Position numbers and translations under genes: made by a program | In this document: one piece after another, positions 16,339-25,561 of the stretch | Numbering within the stretch: the stretch's first letter is position 1 | How the letters are laid out: every line of letters starts with the position of its first letter | Source of the DNA: Clostridia bacterium | Lineage (GTDB): Bacteria; Bacillota; Clostridia; Oscillospirales; Acutalibacteraceae | Length of the DNA: 64,000 nucleotides | Assembly: GCA_017395425.1 (NCBI GenBank) | Contig: JAFPUM010000054.1 | Span: forward strand, 51,706 to 115,705 | Direction of reading: 5' to 3' | Notes under the pieces: model-generated | Told to the model about the DNA's origin: nothing | Databases searched by the model: none | Seen by the model: the letters and a program-made list of their open reading frames with translations, nothing else

Positions 16339-18315
16339 TTACTTTGCGCTTTCGCCCACATAATCCGCGTACAGGATGGCTCTGTCATAGCTCCAGAACG
16401 GACCTTCCTGATAGTTGGTGATGGAATTCGGATAAATGGTGACATAGATGTTGGAGTACAGCGGCACTCTGGGGAGAATCTCGTTGTAACGGATAACAAA
16501 CTGCTGCCACTTATCGAGGTAAGTCGCGTAATCGCCGGGCTCAACGCCATAAACCATATCCATCGAGAGCTTATCGAGCTGCTCGTCATAGCAATGGGTG
16601 GAATTGTAACCGTCAGCGATATAGTTTTCGTCGGTGGTAAACTCAAAGGAGAAGTCATACACGCCGCCGGACCAACCGGTCGCGAGGTTGAACATATTGT
16701 AGGTAGGCACAGAGTAGTCGCCGCCGATGCCATAAGCATCCTGACGATACATATAGTTGAGCAGTTCGGGGAAGGTCATAACGTTCTGCTTGATTTCCAC
16801 GCCGGCTTCCTTGGTAGCGGCGCCGTTGGCAAGCATGGTCACGAGCAGGTCAGAAACGGAGTTGCCTTCGGAAGAAGCCCAGTTCAGGGTAGCGGACATG
16901 AGAATCTTGTCGCCCTTCTTGACACAGAAGTTGTCATAGTTGAGAGCCTGCTCCGCGGTGACTTCCTTATAGCGGAGTTCGCCGCTGCCGTCCACATAGT
17001 CGCTGCCGTCCTTGTTGTAAACAAAGCCGGCGCTCTTGAGCAGTTCCACTGCCTTGGCAGGATCATAGCTGTAAGTGTTCAGCTTTTCAGCAAGAATGTC
17101 CTTGCTGTCGTTGTACATGGTGAAAGCGGTGCAGTAAGGACCGTGCACAACGCCGCCCCAGCCGGCACAGAAGGTCTTGGCGAACTCGGTGCGGTCAAGG
17201 AGGTGGGCAATCGCCTGACGGAACTCTACGAACTGTGCAGGACCGAGGTCGCAGGCAAACTGGAAATAACCGAAGCCCGCGCGGTCATACTGGCAGTAAG
17301 AGCTGTCGATGGTGCCGTTGTCGATAAGGTCGATCGCAGCGTTGACCTGAGCGCCGTCCGCGATACCGGAGTAAATCTGAATGCCGCCGGTTGCGATGGT
17401 GTCGATGACGGTGTCATCTTCGGTCTTGACGATGATGATCTTCTTGATGCCGGGCTTCTGACCCTGGAAGTCGCCGGCGTAGTTTTCGTTGACTTCGAGC
17501 GTGATCTGATTGGCGCTCTTGTCGAAATCTACCAGATTGTAAGGACCGGCGGTTACGCGATCCTTGGTGGCAAACTGGGCTTCCTTGACGGTGTCGCCGA
17601 TGTCAGCCACAGTGAGGCTCTTGCCGTTGCTGTTGGTGAGGTAAGCGCCCTTGCCGTCGTCCTTGACAGACCAACCCTCGCCGAACCAGTAGGTGAGGTT
17701 TACAGCACGCATGGCGGCATAGCCAAGATCATAATAATAGGGCAGATAGCTGTTGCCGTCATAGCCCTTGGCGAGAACGGTAGTAGAGAACTTGTAATCG
17801 TCGAGCAGGCGAAGACCTTCGAGGTAATCAACCTTGCCTTCACGGTAGTCCGCACCGCCGGGAATCATGTTGTATTCTGCGGTGACAGTACCCATTTCCT
17901 TACCCGCAGCACTCAGAAGAAAGAGCTTCCATGCGAGGAAGTTCTCGGCTTTGATCGGATCGCCGTTGTTGAACTTCAGACCCTTCTTGATTTCGAAGGT
18001 GTAGGTGGCGTTGCCGTCAGCGTCGGTGGTGCGCTCATAGTTCTTGACGATGGAATCGTTGAGAACATAGTCGCCGCCCTCGTTGGTGGTGACCGTCAAA
18101 CAGTCATCGGTAAGGGTCATGACATCTTGGTCGGTCGCGTTGGGGTTGCTGGTGAAGGCGCTGTAAGCCCAGTCACCGTTAGCCTCTGTACCGGTGCCGA
18201 TGATAACCTGACCTTCGGCTTTTCTCTTTTCCTTGCAGCTTGTGAGCGTGACAGCCATAGCGGTGAGCATACCGATTGCCAGCAGCAAGCTGAGGATACG
18301 TTTGTGCATTTTCAT
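16339..18315 (-). CDS. oppA: Peptide ABC transporter substrate-binding lipoprotein OppA
   Basis: 658 residues. A signal peptide with lipobox LTSC (Cys27) directs lipid anchoring. Family SBP_bac_5: VKNYERTTDADGNATYTFEIKKGLKFNNGDPIKAENFLAWK is split here by its blocks YTFEIKKGLKFNNGDP (about 105-120) and ENFLAWKLFLLS; later FRQAIAHLLDR and YDPAKAVELLKSAGF are standard. Length exceeds the 520-600 usual for the family. It captures peptides and delivers them to OppBC. GGAGG lies ten bases before the ATG. First gene of the operon; its upstream region (18316-18755) is AT-rich, with a long leader and a striking palindrome at 18513-18541. Confidence 0.94.
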   Translation of the reverse strand: MKMHKRILSLLLAIGMLTAMAVTLTSCKEKRKAEGQVIIGTGTEANGDWAYSAFTSNPNATDQDVMTLTDDCLTVTTNEGGDYVLNDSIVKNYERTTDADGNATYTFEIKKGLKFNNGDPIKAENFLAWKLFLLSAAGKEMGTVTAEYNMIPGGADYREGKVDYLEGLRLLDDYKFSTTVLAKGYDGNSYLPYYYDLGYAAMRAVNLTYWFGEGWSVKDDGKGAYLTNSNGKSLTVADIGDTVKEAQFATKDRVTAGPYNLVDFDKSANQITLEVNENYAGDFQGQKPGIKKIIIVKTEDDTVIDTIATGGIQIYSGIADGAQVNAAIDLIDNGTIDSSYCQYDRAGFGYFQFACDLGPAQFVEFRQAIAHLLDRTEFAKTFCAGWGGVVHGPYCTAFTMYNDSKDILAEKLNTYSYDPAKAVELLKSAGFVYNKDGSDYVDGSGELRYKEVTAEQALNYDNFCVKKGDKILMSATLNWASSEGNSVSDLLVTMLANGAATKEAGVEIKQNVMTFPELLNYMYRQDAYGIGGDYSVPTYNMFNLATGWSGGVYDFSFEFTTDENYIADGYNSTHCYDEQLDKLSMDMVYGVEPGDYATYLDKWQQFVIRYNEILPRVPLYSNIYVTIYPNSITNYQEGPFWSYDRAILYADYVGESAK

Positions 18316-18512
18316 TTTCTTTTTTCCTCCAATACAAATTTTTTTGGATTGCCGTCTGACGCAAAAGGTATATGCACATCACCTAATACGCCGGAAAAGA
18401 AACGCTTCTTTCTGCCTTTCCCCAGACGGAACGCAGAAAAATTTATTTCCGGAAGCGGACAAATTCACATATACCCGCTTTCAAAAATACTCAGTAAAAG
18501 GGATAACACAAC

Positions 18513-18541
18513 GGATTCAAAAAAGTATACTTTTTGAATCC
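18513..18541. promoter_or_regulatory. Near-perfect palindrome upstream of oppA
   Basis: GGATTCAAAAA and TTTTTGAATCC flank a central AGTATAC; the arms match over 11 bases. Read leftward the centre contains TATACT, a good -10 box, without an obvious -35 partner, so this may be an operator overlapping the oppA promoter. The half-motif AAAAAGTATAC recurs at 18647-18657. The remainder of the 18316-18755 spacer holds only AT-rich leader sequence that I cannot assign. Confidence 0.55.
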
Positions 18542-18755
18542 CATCGGAAAATCATAATTCAACGATATTTTATCATAGATTTGTTAGAAAATCAATAGAT
18601 TTTTGGATTTTTTTATTTAATTTCTAACAACTGATGTCCCAGTACGAAAAAGTATACAATATTAAATTGCTTTATGAATGAATATATTGATTAGCCAAAA
18701 ACGTTAATCCATTATGCCCCTTGCCAAAAATAAAGAAGAAAAAGACAGTCACGGG

Positions 18756-18784
18756 TTGCAAAATGCGTTGGCGTTCATTATAAT
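18756..18784 (+). promoter_or_regulatory. Promoter of the glycosyltransferase gene
   Basis: TTGCAA at 18756-18761, 17-bp spacer, TATAAT at 18779-18784; 48 bp before the start codon. Confidence 0.75.
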
Positions 18785-18832
18785 AGAAACAGCGGATACA
18801 GAAAAACATTCCAACGGAAAGAAGCAGACCTG

Positions 18833-19801
18833 ATGAAAAAATTAGCCATTGTGGTTCCCTGTTATAATGAAGAGCCGGTATTGGAAGATACCGCCCGACA
18901 GCTTACCGATTTACTGAGCGACCTCATTGCAAGAGAAAAAGTCTCGCCCGACAGCTTTATTCTGTTTGTCAACGACGGCAGCACCGACGGCACATGGAGG
19001 CTGATTGAGCAGGCATACGCCGGCAGCAGGCTGGTCTGCGGACTCAATCTGGCGGCAAACGTCGGTCATCAGAACGCGCTGCTGGCGGGACTGTCCAGTG
19101 TGCAGTTGTTGTGCGACGTGACCATCACCATCGACGCGGATTTGCAGGACGACATTGCTGTGATGGAAGAAATGATCGACCAATTTGAGGCTGGCGCGGA
19201 TATTGTCTACGGGGTACGCAAGGAACGCAAAACCGATACCTTCTTCAAGCGCTTTACCGCGCAGTCATTTTATAAAGTGATGGCACTGATGGGGGTAAAA
19301 TCGGTGTACAACCACGCGGATTACCGTCTGATGAGCGCGCGCGCCGTCCGGCAGCTTCTGCAATACAGCGAGCGCAATCTCTTTCTGCGCGGCATTGTCC
19401 CCCTCATCGGCTATCCCACCGCGAAGGTCTATTATGCCCGCAAAGCCCGTACCGCCGGGGAAAGCAAATACCCGCTCAAAAAAATGCTGTCCTTCGCCTT
19501 TGAAGGCATCACCTCCTTCAGCATCAAGCCCATCACGATGGTCATGATGGCGGGTATCGCGATTCTCTTCTGCACCGTGCTGGCTTTCATTTATATTCTG
19601 GCGTCCTATTTCACCGGTCACACCGTTTCCGGCTGGGCTTCCATCATGACGTCCATCTGGTTTCTTGGGGGTATGCAGCTGGTGGCGATCGGCATTGTGG
19701 GCGAATACGTCGGCAAGACCTATCTGGAAGTCAAACGCCGTCCTCGCTTCAATATTGAACGCTTCCTAACACATGAGGAAAAAACCGACAGCGACAGATA
19801 A
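18833..19801 (+). CDS. Family 2 glycosyltransferase with two membrane helices (DPM1/GtrB-like)
   Basis: 322 residues. GT-A fold N-terminus: IVVPCYNEEPVLEDT at 6-20, LFVNDGSTDGTW near 44-55, and the metal-binding ITIDADLQDD near 99-108. Then FFKRFTAQSFYKVMALMG and YARKARTAGESKYPLKKM, typical of undecaprenyl-phosphate glycosyltransferases. Two hydrophobic helices lie at about 230-255 and 268-290. Homologues attach a sugar to polyprenyl phosphate for envelope glycan decoration; donor and acceptor cannot be told. It is monocistronic, with its own promoter and terminator. Confidence 0.88.
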   Translation: MKKLAIVVPCYNEEPVLEDTARQLTDLLSDLIAREKVSPDSFILFVNDGSTDGTWRLIEQAYAGSRLVCGLNLAANVGHQNALLAGLSSVQLLCDVTITIDADLQDDIAVMEEMIDQFEAGADIVYGVRKERKTDTFFKRFTAQSFYKVMALMGVKSVYNHADYRLMSARAVRQLLQYSERNLFLRGIVPLIGYPTAKVYYARKARTAGESKYPLKKMLSFAFEGITSFSIKPITMVMMAGIAILFCTVLAFIYILASYFTGHTVSGWASIMTSIWFLGGMQLVAIGIVGEYVGKTYLEVKRRPRFNIERFLTHEEKTDSDR

Positions 19802-19810
19802 TCAAAAGAA

Positions 19811-19854
19811 AAACGGTACCGCACGACTGACACAGCCGCTTGGTACCGTTTTTT
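19811..19854 (+). terminator. Terminator of the glycosyltransferase gene
   Basis: AAACGGTACC (19811-19820) pairs with GGTACCGTTT (19842-19851), followed by a T-run. It can also act leftward for the converging dnaJ transcript. Confidence 0.85.
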
Positions 19855-19871
19855 ATGACATAAAAGGATAT

Positions 19872-21005
19872 TTATTTTTTTTGAAAAGGAAATCTACTAT
19901 TTTTGAATTTGGATACATCCGTACCCATCGATTTTTCCAGCTGCATAATGAGATCGCGCTGCTCGCTGGTCACGCTCTTGGGTACGACCACTGTAAAATG
20001 CACATACTGATCGCCTTTGGAACGGGAATTCAAACGTTGAATACCCTTGCCCTGCATACGGTTGATGTCGCCGGGCTGCGTACCCGCCGGAACCTTGATC
20101 TTTACAGGACCGTCCAGCGTGGGGACCTCGATGTCCGCGCCGAAAACAGCCTGACCGTATGTAATCGGCTGTTCCATGTGAACGTCGTATCCCTGACGCT
20201 CAAAAATATGGTGCGGACGGATATCCACATTGACATACAGATCGCCCGATGTGCCGCCGTTGCTGCCCTGATTGCCCGCGCCGGACACGCGCACTTTCTG
20301 ACCCTCGTCCACGCCTGCCGGGAATTCCACCGAACGGGTGGTTCTCACACGAACCTTGCCCAGACCGCTGCATTTGCTGCACTTGTGTTCCACGATTTTG
20401 CCGGTTCCCTGACAGGTGTTGCAGGCGTGCTGCGACTGAATCACACCGAAAGGTGTGCGCTGGTTGACCCGTACAAAACCGGAGCCGCCGCAATCCGTAC
20501 AGGTCTTGGGAGAAGTGCCGGGCTGTGCGCCCGAACCGCTGCACTGGTTACAGGTTTCAATGCGGTTATACTCCACATCTTTCGTGCAGCCCTTGGCAGC
20601 TTCCTCAAAGGACAGCGTGACGGTCTTGCTCAGATCGGAGCCTCTGCGAGGGGCATTGGGATTGGCACGTCCGCCGCCGCCGAATCCGCCGCCGAAGAAG
20701 GTGCTGAATATATCGCCCAGATCACCGAAATCGACGTTGTAAGCACCGCCGGAACCGCCTGCGCCGAAGTTCGGATCCACGCCCGCGTGACCGAACTGGT
20801 CATAACGCGCACGCTTCTCGCTGTCCGAAAGCACTTCATATGCTTCGCCGACTTCCTTGAATTTTTCCTCAGCCACCTTATCGCCCGGATTGAGGTCAGG
20901 GTGATATTTTTTAGCCATCTGGCGGTAAGCCTTTTTGATATCAGCATCAGAGGCGCCCTTTTCTACGCCGAGAACCTCATAATAATCTCTTTTTGTGTCT
21001 GCCAA
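19872..21005 (-). CDS. dnaJ: Chaperone DnaJ (Hsp40)
   Basis: 377 residues, starting at a TTG (21005) with AAAGGA upstream. J-domain 1-70 with the HPD motif ([11 protein letters not shown]), Gly-rich linker about 75-115 (GGGFGGGG), and four zinc-binding CxxCxGxG motifs: [24 protein letters not shown] and CSKCSGLG. The C-terminal substrate-binding domain ends at 377. It stimulates DnaK ATPase and delivers clients. Last gene of the CIRCE-regulated operon, 163 bp after dnaK. Confidence 0.97.
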   Translation of the reverse strand: MADTKRDYYEVLGVEKGASDADIKKAYRQMAKKYHPDLNPGDKVAEEKFKEVGEAYEVLSDSEKRARYDQFGHAGVDPNFGAGGSGGAYNVDFGDLGDIFSTFFGGGFGGGGRANPNAPRRGSDLSKTVTLSFEEAAKGCTKDVEYNRIETCNQCSGSGAQPGTSPKTCTDCGGSGFVRVNQRTPFGVIQSQHACNTCQGTGKIVEHKCSKCSGLGKVRVRTTRSVEFPAGVDEGQKVRVSGAGNQGSNGGTSGDLYVNVDIRPHHIFERQGYDVHMEQPITYGQAVFGADIEVPTLDGPVKIKVPAGTQPGDINRMQGKGIQRLNSRSKGDQYVHFTVVVPKSVTSEQRDLIMQLEKSMGTDVSKFKNSRFPFQKK

Positions 21006-21109
21006 AGCAATTCGTCCTTTCGACGCCGTTTCAAAAGTTTGATATATGGATGATAGTGTGAATGAGCGCCCCGCACTAAATTTTTTCTTTCAGCGCGAAG
21101 CGCTCCGAC

Positions 21110-21144
21110 ACTATTCTCTATTCGTTATTCACCATTCACTATTC
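21110..21144. repeat. Array of five 7-nt units between dnaK and dnaJ
   Basis: Five contiguous heptamers ending in ATTC: ACTATTC, TCTATTC, GTTATTC, ACCATTC, ACTATTC. The unit differs from the oppA-oppB array but the period is the same, and both lie in intercistronic spacers of strongly expressed operons. No protein can be read across it. Confidence 0.85.
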
Positions 21145-21168
21145 ATTTAGCGAACGAATGTGAGCGCA

Positions 21169-22989
21169 TCAGTTGTTGTCAACGTCATTGTAGCCGCCGT
21201 TGCCGTCGTCAAAGCCCGCGTCATACGCGCCGCCTTGCGGTCCGCCCTGCGCGCCGGCATCCTTATAAAGCTGCTCGCTGAGCTTGTAAAGCTCCTGCTG
21301 GAGCGCGTCGGTCTTGGCCTTGACTTCGTCGGCGGGAGCGCTGTCCTTCACGGCACGAAGGTCGGCAATCTTGGACTGCACAGCGGACTTGGTGCCGGAA
21401 TCCACTTTGTCGCCCATATCGTCAAGCAGCTTCTCGGTCTGATAGATCATCTGATCGGCGTTGTTGCGGATGTCGACTTCTTCTCTGCGCTTGGCGTCTT
21501 CGGCAGCGTACTTCTCAGCATCCTTGACGGCTCTCTCGATGTCAGCTTTATCCATGGAGGTGGAAGAAGTGATGGTGATATGCTGCTCCTTGCCGGTGCC
21601 CTTATCTCTGGCGGAAACATTCACGATGCCGTTGGCGTCAATATCGAAGGTCACTTCGATCTGCGGAATGCCTCTGCGCGCGGGAGCAATGCCGTCGAGA
21701 TGGAACACACCCAGCAGCTTGTTGTCTCTGGAAAACTCACGCTCGCCCTGCAGCACCTTGACTTCAACGGAAGTCTGATTGTCGGCAGCGGTAGTGAAAA
21801 CCTGCGACTTCTTGGTGGGAATGGTGGTGTTTCTCTCGATGATCTTGGTGCAGACCTCGCCCATCGTTTCGATACCCAAGGACAGCGGGGTGACGTCGAG
21901 CAGCAGCAGACCGTTCTTGACGTCGCCGGAAAGCACGCCGCCCTGAAGTGCCGCGCCAAGCGCCACACATTCATCAGGATTGATGCCCTTGAAGGGTTCT
22001 TTGCCGATGAGCTTCTTGACAGCGTCCTGCACGGCGGGGATTCTGGAAGAACCGCCGACCATCAGCACCTTGTCAATCTGACCGACCGACAGACCGCTGT
22101 CGGAAAGTGCCTGACGTACCGGACCCATGGTCTTTTCAACCAGATCAGAAGTCAGCTCGTTGAACTTCGCTCTGGTGAGCGTGAGGTCAAGATGCTTCGG
22201 ACCGGTGGAGTCGGAAGTGATGAAGGGCAGGTTGATCTGCGCGGTGGTCATGCCGGACAGCTCAATCTTGGCTTTTTCGGCAGCTTCCTTGAGACGCTGC
22301 ATTGCCATCTTGTCGCCCGAGAGGTCGATTCTGTCAGTTTTACGGAATTCCTCGCAGATCCAGTTGATGATTCTCGCGTCGAAGTCGTCGCCGCCCAGAC
22401 GGTTGTTACCGGCGGTTGCGAGAACTTCCTGCACGCCGTCGCCCATTTCGATGATGGATACATCGAAGGTACCGCCGCCGAGGTCATATACCATAACCTT
22501 CTGCTCGGCTTCCTTGTCGATGCCGTAGGAAAGGGCTGCGGCAGTGGGCTCGTTGATGATTCTCTTAACGTCGAGACCGGCAATCTTACCGGCATCTTTG
22601 GTTGCCTGACGCTGGGAATCGGTGAAGTAAGCGGGGACGGTAATCACCGCGCTGGTGACTTTCTCGCCCAAATAGGCTTCCGCGTCCGCCTTGAGTTTTT
22701 GCAGAATCATAGCGGAAATTTCCTGCGGGGTGTAACGCTTGCCGTCAATAGTAACGGTATAGTTGGAACCCATCTCTCTCTTGATGGACGAAATGGTTCT
22801 GTCGGGGTTGGTGATTGCCTGACGCTTTGCCACCGTACCGACCATTCTCTCGCCGGTCTTGCTGAAACCAACCACAGACGGAGTGGTTCTCGCGCCTTCG
22901 CTGTTGGGGATGACGACGGCTTCGCCGCCTTCAATGACTGCCACACAAGAATTTGTCGTACCAAGGTCAATACCGATTGTCTTTGCCAT
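21169..22989 (-). CDS. dnaK: Chaperone DnaK (Hsp70)
   Basis: 606 residues. Nucleotide-binding domain: [14 protein letters not shown] at 4-17, [19 protein letters not shown], the linker-proximal [16 protein letters not shown]. Substrate-binding domain about 370-500, then a helical lid and a Gly/Asp-rich tail ending [19 protein letters not shown] lies ahead of the ATG. Length and the shortened loop in the first lobe match Gram-positive DnaK. It refolds and holds client proteins with DnaJ and GrpE. Confidence 0.98.
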   Translation of the reverse strand: MAKTIGIDLGTTNSCVAVIEGGEAVVIPNSEGARTTPSVVGFSKTGERMVGTVAKRQAITNPDRTISSIKREMGSNYTVTIDGKRYTPQEISAMILQKLKADAEAYLGEKVTSAVITVPAYFTDSQRQATKDAGKIAGLDVKRIINEPTAAALSYGIDKEAEQKVMVYDLGGGTFDVSIIEMGDGVQEVLATAGNNRLGGDDFDARIINWICEEFRKTDRIDLSGDKMAMQRLKEAAEKAKIELSGMTTAQINLPFITSDSTGPKHLDLTLTRAKFNELTSDLVEKTMGPVRQALSDSGLSVGQIDKVLMVGGSSRIPAVQDAVKKLIGKEPFKGINPDECVALGAALQGGVLSGDVKNGLLLLDVTPLSLGIETMGEVCTKIIERNTTIPTKKSQVFTTAADNQTSVEVKVLQGEREFSRDNKLLGVFHLDGIAPARRGIPQIEVTFDIDANGIVNVSARDKGTGKEQHITITSSTSMDKADIERAVKDAEKYAAEDAKRREEVDIRNNADQMIYQTEKLLDDMGDKVDSGTKSAVQSKIADLRAVKDSAPADEVKAKTDALQQELYKLSEQLYKDAGAQGGPQGGAYDAGFDDGNGGYNDVDNN

Positions 22990-23046
22990 AATAAATTCCT
23001 CCCAAATTTTTTCAATCGTAATCAGTGTATATTATATAGCAGTTGT

Positions 23047-23655
23047 TTACTCTGCGACCTGCACCATGGCGGGGCGAATGACTTTGTCACCAAGCTTGTA
23101 ACCTTTTTGCAGCACCAGGGCAATCGCGCCCGATTCTACGCCTTCCGCTGCCACTGTTGCCACACAGTGGTGCATATTGGGATTAAACGCATCGCCCACC
23201 GCGCCAAAAGCTGCCACTCCGAGCTTTTCAAATGCCTGTGCCGCCTGCGTGCCGATCATCTCGACACCTTTGCGCATATCCTCCGCAGAAGCATTTTCCA
23301 CTGCCAGCGCCCGCTCGATATTGTCAATCACAGGAAGCAGCGCCATGACGCCCGCCGCAGTCGCGTCGGTGTAGATGGCATCCTTTTCCCGCTGGGAACG
23401 CTTGCGGAAATTATCGTACTCCGCCGCCAGTCTCAGTCGGATATCCGTGAGCTGCGCGAGTTCCGCCTTGACCTTTTCGGTCTCCGCCTGTGCCGCGCTG
23501 AGCGCCTTCTGTAAAGCGCCCACATCGACTGTTTCGGGGGCTTTCGTCTCCTCAGCCGGTTTGGTTTCTTCCGCTTTTGCCGCCTCTTCCGGCGCCTGTG
23601 CGGAAGCTGTCTTTGTTTCGACCGCTGCGTTGTCTTCTGTCTTTTTCTTGAACAA
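23047..23655 (-). CDS. grpE: DnaK nucleotide-exchange factor GrpE
   Basis: 202 residues from a TTG at 23655 nine bases after AAAGGGG; longer frames would run into hrcA. The N-terminal 55 residues are low-complexity Ala/Glu/Pro/Lys. Then comes the long dimerising helix (about 60-110) with the family pattern LAAEYDNFRKRSQREKD and a C-terminal beta domain with FNPNMHHCVATV and LQKGYKLGDKVIRPAMVQV. It resets DnaK by releasing ADP. Lies 52 bp after hrcA and 57 bp before dnaK. Confidence 0.95.
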   Translation of the reverse strand: MFKKKTEDNAAVETKTASAQAPEEAAKAEETKPAEETKAPETVDVGALQKALSAAQAETEKVKAELAQLTDIRLRLAAEYDNFRKRSQREKDAIYTDATAAGVMALLPVIDNIERALAVENASAEDMRKGVEMIGTQAAQAFEKLGVAAFGAVGDAFNPNMHHCVATVAAEGVESGAIALVLQKGYKLGDKVIRPAMVQVAE

Positions 23656-23707
23656 AATTAGCAGCCCCTTTCCAAATGTAATATGTGTTTCCCGATTGCG
23701 GCATATC

Positions 23708-24754
23708 TTACCGGTCAAGAATCTGTCGGAGCATATTGCCCACAGCGCCGGCAAAGTAATCCACATAGGGAATCAGCCTCGCGTAATTCATTCTGGTAGG
23801 ACCCACCACACCGATCCACCCGGCTGTCTGACCGCCGCCGTAATAGCGTTCCGTGATCATCGCGGTTCCTTCCAGTTCCGGTCGATGGGATTCATTGCCG
23901 ATGAGAATACAGGTTCTTCCGCCCTTGGAAAAACCGTTTCCCTCCCCCAGCAAATCCGCGACCGCGCCGCGTTTTTCCATGAAGTCCATGATGCCCGCCA
24001 GTTGCCACTCTGCAAAGACGCCTCGTGCCAGCATATTGGACTGCCCTTCCATGATGACCTGCATTTCCTTCGAATCTTCAGCACATTCCCGCACAGCCGC
24101 CACCAACGGTTCCATGAAATCCCACAGGTCACCCAGCCGAAAGGCGGTTTCCGATACAAACGGATCGTCTATGCTGTCGATGGGAACGCTCAACAGCCTG
24201 TCGCGAAGCACTTCCCGGAACCGATTCAACATATCCGGTGTAACATCTCTGTGAAGCCGACAAATGCGGGTTTTCAGAATCGTAGGCGAAATCATCATCA
24301 GCAGCATTACGGAACGGGCGCTGATCCACATCAGCTCCACATTGGTGATCACCGGATGTTCGTCCTCAGGATTGGTAACCACTGCCAGCAAGCCGGTTTG
24401 CTCGGCAATTAAAGAAGCAGTGACCTCCAGAAATTTGTTGGGATCATAGATGAATTCCGAAAGCCGACGGTCGATTTCGCCTTGCAATTCCAGCGGAAGT
24501 TCGTGGTTTCCCATCATCAGATGATCCACATAAAGACGGTAGCCACGCTGAGAAGGGATTCTGCCCGATGACGTGTGAGGCTGTTCGAGATAACCGCTCG
24601 CCACCAGCTCCGCCATATCATTGCGAATGGTTGCCGACGAAACCGAATGTTCCATTGCAGCCGCCAATGCTTTGCTTGCAATAGGCTCGCCTGTGAGAAC
24701 GTAGCTTTCGATGATGGAAGCCAAAATCTTGAGTTTTCTTGCCCTCGGTTCCAT
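23708..24754 (-). CDS. hrcA: Heat-inducible transcription repressor HrcA
   Basis: 348 residues. N-terminal winged helix (KILASIIESYVLTGEPIASKAL, then SSATIRNDMAELVASGYLEQPHTSSGRIPS), a GAF-like middle domain, and the C-terminal block IGVVGPTRMNYARLIPYVDYFA. HrcA binds CIRCE elements and is kept active by GroEL in studied species. CIRCE at 24804-24830 lies just upstream, so it represses its own operon with grpE, dnaK and dnaJ. Confidence 0.97.
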   Translation of the reverse strand: MEPRARKLKILASIIESYVLTGEPIASKALAAAMEHSVSSATIRNDMAELVASGYLEQPHTSSGRIPSQRGYRLYVDHLMMGNHELPLELQGEIDRRLSEFIYDPNKFLEVTASLIAEQTGLLAVVTNPEDEHPVITNVELMWISARSVMLLMMISPTILKTRICRLHRDVTPDMLNRFREVLRDRLLSVPIDSIDDPFVSETAFRLGDLWDFMEPLVAAVRECAEDSKEMQVIMEGQSNMLARGVFAEWQLAGIMDFMEKRGAVADLLGEGNGFSKGGRTCILIGNESHRPELEGTAMITERYYGGGQTAGWIGVVGPTRMNYARLIPYVDYFAGAVGNMLRQILDR

Positions 24755-24803
24755 TGAACCAAACCGTCCTTATCTGTCAGGATTCTCCTTTTGTTTTTAT
24801 CAA

Positions 24804-24830
24804 TTAGCACTCTCGAATGTCGAGTGCTAA
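24804..24830 (-). promoter_or_regulatory. CIRCE operator (HrcA binding site)
   Basis: Perfect consensus: TTAGCACTC, nine bases, GAGTGCTAA. It lies just downstream of the -10 box at 24842-24847, so bound HrcA would block RNA polymerase at the start site. Confidence 0.97.
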
Positions 24831-24841
24831 TTGATGTTTAT

Positions 24842-24870
24842 AATTTACCACGTCTTTTCCCGGTTGTCAA
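24842..24870 (-). promoter_or_regulatory. Promoter of the hrcA-grpE-dnaK-dnaJ operon
   Basis: Read leftward: TTGACA (24870-24865), 17 bp, TAAATT (24847-24842), directly before CIRCE. Confidence 0.8.
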
Positions 24871-24981
24871 GAGGATAATGTGAAGAATATGTGAATTGAT
24901 TATTATAATTTTCTGATGATCTGTTAATACCACCATAAACCGGATACATCAAATCGATTTTTTAGCGGAATTCACCGCACC

Positions 24982-25018
24982 AAAAAAAGCGGCTGTTTAT
25001 CATTCCAAAAACAACCGC
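24982..25018 (-). terminator. Terminator after the helical-bundle gene
   Basis: Leftward, GCGGTTGTTT (25018-25009) pairs with AAACAGCCGC (24998-24989) including G-U pairs, followed by TTTTTTT (24988-24982). It isolates this gene from the heat-shock operon. Confidence 0.85.
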
Positions 25019-25029
25019 CTTTTCCGATC

Positions 25030-25482
25030 CTACAAATAAGCCTTCATGCTATCTGCCATACGTTCTTCCACGTCAATCAGCCGCTCGGTCATACTGCGCG
25101 ATTTTCGGTCTGCCTCTTTGTATTCGTTGAGAAAACCGCTGAGCGATTTCACGCCCATATGACAGCCGTCGATCATCAATTCCGCCACCGTCTTGTCATC
25201 GGCTCCCATTTGCAGTTTCACGTTGGTTTTGAGCCACGACATTCCTTTGGCAATCGGGTGAGGTTCCTTGGTATCGCATCCGTATGCCAGCAGCAGTTCA
25301 TGTGTTTCATCGCCCAATTGATTGTGTTCTGCGCGACTGTCCTTCAACACCTGTTTGAGATGCGGGTCTTTGACCGTATCAATTACTTCGTCAATAGACG
25401 TAACCCCCATCTTGATGCCGGCGTTGCACTCACGAAGCAGCTTGCGTGTATCTTCCGTTTGCTGGTTTTCATAAGTTTCCAT
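25030..25482 (-). CDS. Predicted helical-bundle protein, unknown function
   Basis: 150 residues from METYENQQTEDTR. The sequence is almost wholly helical, with blocks LRECNAGIKMGVTSIDEVIDTV, LKQVLKDSRAEHNQLGDETHELL and IDGCHMGVKSLSGFLNEY. Spaced Glu/His residues in the second helix recall ferritin-like or DUF2383-type four-helix bundles, but a full metal site is not evident, so this is a fold guess. Its ribosome site (AAAGGA) sits inside a strong hairpin (25489-25536). It follows nrdG by 79 bp. Confidence 0.65.
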   Translation of the reverse strand: METYENQQTEDTRKLLRECNAGIKMGVTSIDEVIDTVKDPHLKQVLKDSRAEHNQLGDETHELLLAYGCDTKEPHPIAKGMSWLKTNVKLQMGADDKTVAELMIDGCHMGVKSLSGFLNEYKEADRKSRSMTERLIDVEERMADSMKAYL

Positions 25483-25488
25483 AACAAA

Positions 25489-25536
25489 AGCGCTTCCTTT
25501 CAAATGATTTGTAACCATATCATTTGCAGAAGCGCT
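25489..25536 (-). promoter_or_regulatory. Hairpin containing the ribosome-binding site of the helical-bundle gene
   Basis: AGCGCTTC (25489-25496) pairs with GAAGCGCT (25529-25536) and CAAATGAT (25501-25508) with ATCATTTG (25519-25526), enclosing the AAAGGA site in a partly unpaired bulge. Leftward the stem is followed by TTTTG, so it could terminate nrdG transcription weakly, mask translation, or both. Confidence 0.6.
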
Positions 25537-25561
25537 GTGTTTTATACGTCAAAAGCGACTG

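Noticed and set aside
16594-18537. A 647-codon open frame antisense to oppA
   Set aside because: It is the mirror of a real, strongly biased coding frame; no ribosome site, no recognisable domain, and oppA itself has clear homology.
18580-18660. CodY operator in the opp upstream region
   Set aside because: Only fragments resembling AATTTTC are present; no full match to the 15-bp consensus.
21160-23514. A 784-codon open frame antisense to dnaK and grpE
   Set aside because: Antisense frames opposite highly biased genes such as dnaK are commonly open; the product shows only low-complexity Leu/Gly/Val sequence.
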